A DNA stretch of 64,000 nucleotides from Gavia stellata. Its lineage: Eukaryota > Chordata > Aves > Gaviiformes > Gaviidae. Numbering within the stretch: the stretch's first letter is position 1; every line of letters begins with the position of its first letter. Shown piece after piece: positions 54,501 to 64,000 of the stretch. The DNA lies in the NCBI RefSeq assembly GCF_030936135.1, contig NC_082620.1, forward strand, positions 1,860,001 through 1,924,000, read 5' to 3'. The position numbers and the translations under genes were made by a program. The notes beneath the pieces are model-generated. The model searched no databases. It was not told the origin of the DNA and saw nothing but the letters and a program-made list of their open reading frames with translations.

Positions 54501-57500
54501 CCTCTAAATCCCATATCTAAATCCCCTATAACACTTCTGAGATGTTTCACCGCTTGTTATTTAGACGCCCTGATGAAAAGCTGCTTGCAGAAGAACAGCT
54601 TGGACGGTTTTCCACCCCTGATGAGAAATTGGTCCCTCAACCCAACTCATTGCTGAAACCCGGCTGGTTTTTTGGCAGAGGTGGACGCGGAGCAGCTTTG
54701 GGAGGGCGATTGCACTGAATAAGCAGTTTCCCTGTTTCCCGTGTCTTAAAACCATTGCGTTATTTGTTCACTTTAATATAAAAAACCCCACTTGATGGGT
54801 AGAAAGTGCTACCTGCAGTGCATCTGTTTACACTCTTATCCCGAGCCGTCAATCAACTGTCCTGATTATGTAGGTGTGATTGACGGGTGCGTGGAGGTGA
54901 CATCACATCTGCTCACAATATTTGGGGGGATAATGAATGGCTTGCAGTGATTTATGATGACGCCAATCAAGGTGCGCGGTCACGTCGAAAACCCCCCGGG
55001 CTGTTGCTCAGCCTCCGTCTCGGCAGCATCCTTAAGACAGAATTAAATCTGCGAGATTACCAGTGGTTCAAAAGTTACGGTTTATGTATTTTAGTCTGTT
55101 TTGAGGATGGGGGATGTGTAAACCAGCTGAAACACGTAACTGGATTTGAGGAGTTGTTATAGGAACACCAGGACTCAATCTGCTCTCACCGAAGAAGAAA
55201 TTCCCAGAATGCCAATTTAACTGACACATCTGAATGAGTTTTTAGTTAAGATGGCATGTAAATGCCATTTTCTTCTTTTAAATAACCTCAGTGAAAGATG
55301 GCTAACCTGACATCGGCTTTTTGCTGTCCGGTCAGGCCCTTGCCTGTAGACATTTAGAGACAGCAATTACCGAAGTCAGCTTCTCCCAGCGCTTGCTCAT
55401 CCCGCAGTGAAGGGATGTCCTCCGGGGACAAGGGTAGGAATATTTCTAGGGAGGGCTTTGCTGGTCTTTCTCCCCCTCTGAGGCATTTTGGGGGGCAGCG
55501 CTTGCTAAATCCAGAGCCTGAATTAAGGTCGGGTTTGGTTGGGGTCTTGCTCATCTTCCATGAGAGCCATGCGCGTCTCTCCAGCCACCCCCAAACCCTC
55601 AAAGCCCCGGGGGTTGCTCCCCGCCTGCTTTCTGTTCCCTTTTTTTTGCCGACGCGTGAGCGGTTTCTGCATCCAAATTGCAAATTAACGTGGGCGGTCA
55701 AACAAACCGGTATCGATCCAGTTTGTGCATCTGAAATTTCGCGTGCTGGTCTGTGGAGGCAGATGCAGGCAGGAAAATTAGGGGGTTTAGTGGGTAATAT
55801 CTTCAGCAATGATGTTTGGGCATGCCGGTGGATGCTGTGTAGGGGTTGAACGAGGAAAGCGAAAAAATGCATCCCTCTAAAAACCTCTTTGGCATAACCA
55901 AGGGCTAAAGGCAGGACTATTTCCTCGGAAACTTTTGGAGCCGAGCGGCAGCGATGATGGTTATTTAAGGGATATACCACCGGCTGGAGCCTTCTGGGTC
56001 ACCTGTACCATCGCATCGTGTAATCCCCATCCTTGTGTCTTAGAAAAATAAATTATAACTCATGAGTTTCTCCAGTTCTCCCCCTTCTTTTAATCAGCAG
56101 CCAGACCTGCTGGATGCACCCGAAGCTGGTGGCGACAGCACTCGGATGTGGTTTGGACGAGGTAGGAGAAGAAAAGTGAGATTTGGGTGATTTCAGGCTG
56201 TTTTCATTGATGAAAGCATCTTGCCCTCAAGTCCGTGGGCTGTTACGCTCACCAGAGACTGGATTGACCTGAGTCGTCGGCTTGTCTGACCACAACGGGA
56301 TGGTCCATTTGTCTGTCTACACCACAGTCCCTGTGCAAGAAGAGAGGCTTTCCTGCCCGGCTGAGAAATTCAATTAAAATGAAACGCCTATTGATTTTGC
56401 AATCAACATTTCAGGAGGACTCTTCTGCTCGCTCACCCTGAGATAATCAGTCCCGTAGGAAACCTGGTGCTGTGTGGCCGGGGGGATGCAGCAAAAAGCA
56501 GTTGCACGTCTCCGTTGCGTGCATGGGGTTGTTCAAGATGAGGAGTATGGCCAAGACATGCACCTTGGCATCTCCTGGGGGTATTTGATGGTAATATTGC
56601 CTTTGGATGATGGAAAATTTAGCCATTCCCCTCCCATAAAGGACCCCGTGGTGTGGTGTCCTGTCCCCAAACCCCAGGTCATGGAGGAGCCCAGCTGGTC
56701 AAAGCTTGAGGAGTTTGGGGTTGTGCCCAAGTATTTGGAGGACACCCACGTCAGCACTGGGGTGGTCGTGGGACCTGATAGAGTTGTTCCAGCTATGAAT
56801 ACTGGCAGGTGGGAAGAACGTGGGGCTCTGCGCCAGGAGAAATGCTGCCGTTACAGCAGCACGGTGCCCGTTTCCGAGGCCGTGACATCTCACCAGAAGA
56901 TGCTCACGGAGAAGATTGCGATGAAGATCTCATTTGCACCTGACAGGCTGGGGAAATAGGCACCTGCCAGCAGGAGAAATACCATATCTCACCCCACAAT
57001 TGTATTTATTGGTGGTGGACAACACTGGAGGCCACTGTTGGGTGACACAGGTGAGACCAAAAATCAAGGGACAGAGCTCGTCCCCATCATTGGAGCCATC
57101 CCTGCTTCACACAGGCACTGCAAGAAGGTCCCATTTACAAAAGCATGACTTGGGTGCATTAATATATTAGAATTCTAATTTGCAAAATCAAGGAGCTGGT
57201 TCCTAAAGATGCATTCGAGTCCCCAGGCAATTCGTGTCAAATCCAGCCTTAGAGACAGAATTGCATGAAGGTGGCAGAGGGTTGGTACATCTAACAGGAG
57301 ACATCTCGATTTAATTATAATCTAAAAAAAATAATCCTCATACGTTGCAAAAATACTGCTGGTTTTGCCAGGATCCTGCTTGGGGAAGAAAGTCCAGAGA
57401 GAGCAGAAATGCTTTGTTTCATCTTCTTTTTTTTTTTTTTTTTTTCCCAAAACTGAAACACTTTATTTATTTATTTCCCCCACTTTGAAGCATTTGGGTT

Positions 57501-60500
57501 TCAATTTGGTTTTGAAATACATAAGCCAACGTTTCAGAAAAGCCTAAACTGATGCTTTTGGAGGAGTTTTCCTCTGGAGAGATGGGGAAATCTGGATTTT
57601 TCTTTGATTTTTTTTCTTTTTTTTTTTCCCCTTTGAAGACACCAGTGAAATCCAATTTTCGCATTTGCGGGGCGCGAGTTTCTGAGCTTGTCGGTTATCT
57701 GCTCGGGATAGGTGTTGCTCATCGGGCAAAAAAAACCCCGGGTTTCTTTGTGCTGCCTGCTGCACGCAGGAGATTACAGGTACCTCAAGGAATTTATAGC
57801 AATGCAGGTCACCCTGCAAAGGGAAGGTGGGAATATCCTCCCTAGAGACAAGATAACCAGCTCCTGAGCGTTTTTTCCTCTGTGCCCAACCCTAATATTT
57901 TTTTTTTTTTGCATGAGATAAATTCACGGTTTTTTGGTTTATATTTTGCCTTCGCTCAGGGAGCAGCTCCCAGGTGGGTTTGCACTGTCAAGAACAACTT
58001 TAGCCTGTTGCATCGCTCTCCTAAATCAAATAAAACCAAGTCTCACCCACATTTCTGTTCCTCTTCTTGGGACTAACCCCCCTTTTGATTTATTGTAGAT
58101 TTGGGATTTAATGATATTTATTGATGGACATTGATCTGCCAAAGGCGGGCAGCAAATATAGAGGAGCCGTTCCCCCAGCGGGTGTAAATTGGTGTCGCTC
58201 CTTGGCAACCAATGGGACCTGGGGGAATTTACACCAGCTGCTGTGGACACCCATAGCAGACCAAAATTGACCGATTTTATATTTTACATGGATTTTTGCA
58301 CCCTACTCCATAGCAGTGCGTGCGGGGATAGGGAGGGGAAATAGGTGTTTTCTTGCGTTGCCCAAAAACGTTGGTTATTGAACAATTTGGCCAAGGTGGA
58401 TGGATGTCGAGTTAAGCTGTGCTCCTCCTAAGGGCACTGGGGCATGGAGGGACCACTGGATCCCAGTAAAAATCAGGTTACTGGGGCGGCTGAGGCTAAA
58501 ATAAGACCCAGAATGATGCTATTTGGGATAAAAGAGCTCTGAAATGCCCCTTTGGTGCCTGTGGCGGGCGATGCACCAAAAAACCCCTTTATTGCATGGC
58601 CAGGAGAGATGGGAGCTTCCAAACACAGCAGTGACTTTCATAAAACATAATTTTAAAAGGCCAAAAAAATACAATATAAAAAGGCTGAGCTCTTGCAATC
58701 TCAGCGTAAATCCTGGGGTGAGCCGCTACGGGGTCTTGCAGCTCAGCGCCGAATTAAGAAGCAGATCAATGATATTAATTTTTATTATTATTATTTTTTT
58801 TCTCCCGAAGCAGAATTCATACAGTTTTATGACAAAATCAATGCAAATCTGGATGAATAAAGCAATGGCATGGTGTAGAAAAATAAGGGGGGGGGCAAAG
58901 CCATCCAAGGGCACATCGTGCTCAGAGGAAGGGGTTTTGGGGACCAGTCTGGGGACCGAGCATGATGCTCAGCCCCAAAATCGCATCCTTAGATCAGCTC
59001 ATCCCTGGGGAATTGAGACCGAACCCGACAGATGGGATTTTTTTAGGTGAAACAGTTCCTGCAGCTTTCAGCTCTGATTCCCTGCTTTTTAGCCCCAAAA
59101 TAGTCAGCGTGCTGCCTCTTCCCCACTCTTGGGGTGGAGCTGTGGGATGTTGGGCTCTGTTGCATGGGCGCTAGGAAAATGTTGCGTGATTTTGCCTGGA
59201 AATAGCCGAAATAATCTGAACTTTCATAAATCTGGCTGCGCTTTGCAAGGGGGCGTGGGGTGCTGCCATGCATTGGAGGAGGCTGCCACGAGCTTGCAGA
59301 AAAGCTTATTTTTAGGAAATCCACCCTAAATCCCTGCGGAAAATTGGTTGCATGAGGTTTAGCTCCCGGGAAATAGTGGCACGTTGCATTTTTCCCATAA
59401 AAAACACCCCAAAGTGCCAAAATATCCCAACAAGGGATGGGCACATTGGGATTTTGGGTCCGATTGAGACCAAGGATGGAGCCTGTTGCGATGTCCTGCC
59501 TGGTTCTTGCTTGGCTGAATCTCCCAGGTCTTGTTAAAAAAAAAAAAAGATTTTTTTAGTCTGCAAAGATGCTTGCAGGCTTCGGCTCGTGCCCAGCGAC
59601 TTCTCGCCTTCCCCAGGAGATAGCCATCGGGAGCAAAATGCAGCGTCCCTGCTGAAACGTGGCAGATAAAAGGCAGCAGGTGCCAATGGAAACGCGGGAA
59701 ACTGGGATGGAGAGGGGATGCTCCCATCCCGCCGCCTCCTCCCGCGCCACAGCAGCCGCTCAGCCCACGTCTCCTTCTTATTCATCATGATTAAGCCTCG
59801 AAATTGGCCAAAGACAGGGAAAGAGGTGCCAATTAGAAGCTTTATTTCGGCTATCCGTCTTCCTTTCAGGCCCTCGGCTCGCCGGAGAGCGACCGGCGGC
59901 AAATGAAGAAAGACTTAAATGCCCCCAAATGACTTCCAAAATGTTTAAATAAGACTTCCATCAGTCTTTCCCCTTTTTGACCGGGCATTTCAGTGGGCTG
60001 CAGCCGGGCTGATTTACAGCCTACACCTCCCGAAAGGGCTCAGCATCGCCCCGGCAGCAGCCGGGGGAGGAAGAGGTGGAGCAGGGGGGCGATGAAGGCT
60101 GAAGGTCGAGGGAGGGGGGGTTTCAAATGTGCACCCGTGTTTAAAATTTGGGGTCTTTTCCTTGGAAAAATTAAAAAGAACAGGCAGGGGGGAGAAGGGA
60201 AGCATGAAATGGTTGAAGCCACAGTAAAATGCATTGGTTGAACCGATCATTATTTAAAAGCTTTCAGTATTCAGACTTTCTGGAGATATATATATATATT
60301 TTTTTTTTCCCCCTCCTGAGTCGTGGCAGAAGCGTTTATCGATGTCCTGTGGAGAAACCACTCCCCTGGTCCCATCCTCCTGGGGCACAGCAGGGCTTTA
60401 GGAAGAAGAAAACGGTGGCATTTAGTGACATGGGGACACATTTATCCCAGAATCTGGATTAAACGCAACATTTACACCACCCAATTAGTTTCTCTCTATC

Positions 60501-61214
60501 ACCTATATGTTTTTTCCCCATTTTTTTTTTTTATCCCATTAAAGACAAGGTTGAATCTCTATTAGCAGGGTTTGCCAGGGCTGGCTGTGTTTGAACCCCC
60601 TCCTTGCTTTAACGCTTTCCCTTTAAAATGTGATTTATTTTTTTTACCCCAGCTTTTGCTGCTCTTCCATCACCAGAAATAATATGGAAAAGTGGATATT
60701 GGGGGGAAAATTGCTGCGTGGTGGATGGCTGTAACCACATCCGAGGTCTTGGTGATGGGGGAACATTGGGAATTTGTGGAAAGATGGGATTTTTAAAGGC
60801 TGAAGGATTTCTTCACCTCTGCCAGCCTCTGTTACCCGTTGTGCTTGTGGAGCAATGAAAGGAGAGCAAATCCTCCGGCGACAATTCCTGAGCCAGGATC
60901 ATCAGTAACAGGAGTGAAAGTAGCTGGAATAAATCTTGTTGGGAAATTAGAGCAGCTTAGGAAGAGACAGGAAGGGTCGGGGGGAGAAAAAGGCCATTTA
61001 CGGATTTCAACCTTAAATGAATGAAGCCCAAAGAAATGCAAAGAGAGGGGTGAGATAAACGCAATTTTGCTGTCCGGGATGAAGGCACACGCTGCAGAGC
61101 GATATTCGAGCGCGTCCCTGCCGACTTGGTTCATCTCAGCGCCGATTTATGCAAAATTTAGTTTCAAAGCTTTCCCTGGCATCCTCCTCCCGTCTCCCCT
61201 TACCCGCCCTGACG

Positions 61215-61282
61215 CCAAATCCATCTTTTTTTCCTCCCCAAATCCATTTTTTTTCCTCCCCAAATCCATCTTTTTCTTCTCC
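61215..61282. repeat. 22-23-bp pyrimidine-rich tandem repeat, three copies
   Basis: Copies start at 61215, 61238 and 61260, each CCAAATCCAT followed by a T-run and TCCTCC. Reverse-strand artefactual frames show repeated Lys-Met-Asp-Leu. Confidence 0.85.
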
Positions 61283-64000
61283 CTAAATTCACCCATTTTT
61301 TCTCGTGGCCTCTCCACCAACTTGCATGCCAACGTCGGGGTGGTTTGAGGTTCGGAGAGCGGCTTTTTGGGTTTGGAGTAAGGCTTTTTCGCTCTGGAAG
61401 GAGGATTTGGGAGGGATGGGGAGGTTCTGGGTGGGTTTTTTTCTGTGCGCATCATCAGATACAGCTCCTGAGCGGGGTGGGCAATGCAACCTCGCCTTGG
61501 GGAGCAGAAAGGCAGCTGACCCCAAGCCTGCAGAGTTTTGGGGGGCTGCTCCTTACCCGCTCCATGGCGGTGAAATCCTGGGGGGCTTTTTTTAGGTGCT
61601 GGGCTGAATTCAAGCCAAGCGTGGACCCCTTTTCTTTTCCCCCAGGGAGTTTTAGCTGCACGTGGGTGCAGGGGGTGGATTTATCCATCACCAAGTTCTA
61701 GTGGGATTGGTTCCCCAGCTCTTTTCCTTATTTATAGGCATCCTACGGGGGCTGGAAAAATCTTAATATCGTGGGGTTATATAATGCCTTGCGTGCCAAA
61801 GTGCTCGATAAGGTGGGAACGGCTTCACCCACCAGTGAAAAGGAATTGCTGCGGGAGTGGGAAGCTCCTCGGCGTGCAGCAAGCAGCCGGGATGCTGCAC
61901 ACAAGTGTTTTGGGGGGATTTCTGCCAACTTAGCGCGTGTTGTGGGATAGGCTTGGCTTTCCCTGGCGTGGGATGATGCAGCCAGATCTGTCCCCAGCGA
62001 ACCAAGGGGATGGGATAGGGTTAATGGTGCCGACGTGGAAAAGCAAAAGGGAATAAGTTTTGCAGGAAATTTGGGTGGTTTTTGGTTTTTGCAAGAGCAA
62101 AGCAACTAATTTGCGCTGGGGCAATGACAGATCTTGTGTGACTGTAAGTTTGAGACCACAGAAGATAGGATCTTCTCCCTCCTTTAATTAACCTGAGCAA
62201 AATTGAGAGCCAGGGTTGCAGGGGAGAGGCATCCAGCTGATTCGGCATCCTCAGGAGCTGCGGTTTGGGCTCTCTGGGTTTCGAGGTTTCAATTTTTTTG
62301 GTGTCGAGCCCTTGGCAGCGATGATGCTCTGCCGGGAGTAAAGGGCAGCGATGCAGACCTGGAGGGAAGAAGGGGTGCTGAGCCTCGATGCCTTCATCAC
62401 AGGGATGGGGTGCGGAGAGCTGCTGGTAACGGGAAGGTTTCCAAGCATGGAGAAATTATATTAACCCACTGGGGGCTTGAATTAATTATTCGGAGATGAG
62501 GGATCGATGGGCCCTGATCCTAAATGGAGCATTAATGCATTAGCAGCAGTTCTGCGGAGCAGCAGCGGCCTTAATGCGATTTCCCGAGGCTGTGGCCAGC
62601 TGCCTGTCCTGCCCACACCCCATCCCTGCCTGCTCTCAGATACCCGACACCAAATTCCCCCTCTCGTGTCATTTAAAAGGCATTTCTTAGCTTTTGGAGG
62701 TCTCCCACACAAGGTCGGGTTTTTTTCTTCTCCTTTGTGTTGGGATGGTGTGAAAAGGCATTTACCTAAAATATTTTCCCTCCTCATAAATCAGATCAGT
62801 GTGTCCTCACCCAAGCAACACCGAGCTAATTAGAGAATGACTGTGTGATGGATTTTTAAAAAAATACTCAAAATCCGAAACAATTTCTAGCAGAGGAATT
62901 AATTTGGCAAATGTTTGACTTGGGCACTGTCATCCTACCCTTTCCTTCTCGGTGTCAAAACTGGCGCTGGCTAAAAGGACTTTGAGTAATTTCCTATTAA
63001 TCAATCTCTTTTTAAGAGGAGCTCAAAGGACGTTCAAGGCCAAAGATGGAAATGAAGGCACGGGGCCAAATTAATCCCTGACGCAACGTTACGGACTCCA
63101 ACGAAGGCAGGCAGCAAGGCAGTGAAGGAGCAGGAGGCAGGGAGGAGCTGGGGTTCCCAAATTGCCCGGAGCACAGCTTGCACGGAAATATTTCCAGGGC
63201 AAGCAGAGGAGTGGCGGAAACGCTGAGCAATGCTCGGCCGCGGCGCTTTGCTGCTGCTCCCGTCGGCAAAGCTGTGGGTACCCAGGTTTTAGGGATGCTG
63301 GCGCAAGCAGCATCCAATCTAACGATGGTTTTAATTGCGGCAATGGCATCTCTCTCGCAGGGGGGCACAGCCCGAGCGGGGAATAGGGCTGTGAAGGATG
63401 GAGATGGTGAAACGAAGCTGAAATAGCAAAGAGGATGATGAATAGGGGAAATAGGAGGTCGAAGCCGGCGACGCTTGCGCAGGAGGCGGCGTGAAAACCC
63501 CGCTGCAAGGGTTCCCTCTGCACGGGATGCTGTTGCAGCCTTGCAGTGATTTTGGGGGGGGTGGAGGGGGACGGGGAGCCCCCTTGCAAACCCCACTTTT
63601 CCAGGGAACAAACCCACCACCCCGACTTTCACGCTGCTGCCTCGAGCACGGGGCTGCGGAGAGTTGAGTTGCAAAGGATGCATCCAAATGTGGAGCGACC
63701 CTGAGTCACAGGGAAACGGGGCGAGCTCGCAGCGTGCCGGGGTACACGGTGTGCGTGGGGAAGAGCAGCTAAATCGGGCTGCCGGATGAGTCACAGCACG
63801 AGGGATTTGCTCAGCCGCCTTGGAGAAGTTTGCTTTCTCCAGGTTACCAAGGCTCAAGCGGAGAAGAAAGGTGCCGGCAATCAAATGGAGATGTGCAGAA
63901 GGATGGCTTTGCCCTGGCTGCGCTTCCAGCCCGTGCAGCTGCGGCTTGGTTAGTTATTTCTGCTTGGTTTTTTTATTCTTTTACTTTATTGTGTAGTTTC

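Larger units (their letters stand above)
39956..64000. other. Intergenic sequence to the end of the window
   Basis: About 24 kb without a recognisable coding exon on either strand. Notable parts are AT-rich, TAAT-dense islands (about 40490-40700, 46120-46260, 48160-48500, 49780-49940, 54760-55350, 62440-62600), short satellites at 42485-42552 and 61215-61282, a T-run at 57425-57447, and a CpG-rich patch at about 63150-63500. It could be intergenic or a long intron of a gene beginning or ending outside the window; the sequence does not decide this. Confidence 0.5.

Noticed and set aside
24450-64000. Searched for CR1 LINE ends, endogenous retroviral coding sequence and tRNA genes
   Set aside because: No CR1 3' ATTCTATGATTCTATG-type tail, no reverse-transcriptase or protease motifs, and no tRNA arm pattern was found by eye. 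Old fragments could be missed without a repeat-masking run.
24450-64000. Exons of ACTL8, IGSF21 or RCC2, the human neighbours
   Set aside because: Translated frames were compared from memory with these proteins and no matching segment was found.

Overview
This window is nuclear DNA of a vertebrate, most likely a bird. The evidence is a GC-rich background, many short GT-AG introns, little visible interspersed repeat, several GC-rich minisatellites, and one gene whose translated exons match a vertebrate Rho exchange factor almost end to end. The avian assignment is an inference from gene compactness and base composition; a non-avian reptile is not excluded.

Layout. Positions 1-7291 hold no protein-coding exon I can support. 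They are probably the 5' flank and/or first intron of the gene that follows, with CpG-rich patches, a possible 5' non-coding exon (784-926) and possible promoter elements. Positions 7292-about 24440 carry ARHGEF10L (Rho guanine nucleotide exchange factor 10-like) on the + strand. I place 28 coding exons, from the ATG at 7340 to the TAG at 23886-23888. Every junction is GT-AG, all phases agree, and the total is 3792 nt (1263 codons plus stop). The human protein is about 1279 residues. A 3' UTR with AATAAA at 24412-24417 closes the gene. Introns hold a six-copy 63-bp minisatellite (10689-11066) and a long degenerate TTGCA-rich array (about 21850-22565).

Positions about 24450-64000 form a gene-poor stretch of nearly 40 kb. 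I see no recognisable exon there, and nothing from human neighbours such as RCC2, ACTL8 or IGSF21. It holds a 24/27-bp minisatellite (27081-27423), a 49-bp G-rich minisatellite with quadruplex-forming sequence (39612-39955), short satellites, and a scatter of AT-rich islands dense in homeodomain-type TAAT cores. Those islands look like conserved non-coding elements, but that is unproven without alignment.

How it works together. The one supported gene encodes an acidic N-terminal region with [14 protein letters not shown] and a coiled-coil-like segment, then a DH (RhoGEF) domain, a PH-like region and a C-terminal WD40-like region. It would activate Rho-family GTPases and so affect actin organisation. 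Isoform variety is suggested by a 15-nt microexon (15346-15360), a second possible 15-nt microexon (12114-12128), a 117-nt symmetric exon that can be skipped in frame, and two donor sites 4 nt apart at exon 1. No prokaryotic-type system, CRISPR array, rRNA, tRNA or intact transposon was seen.
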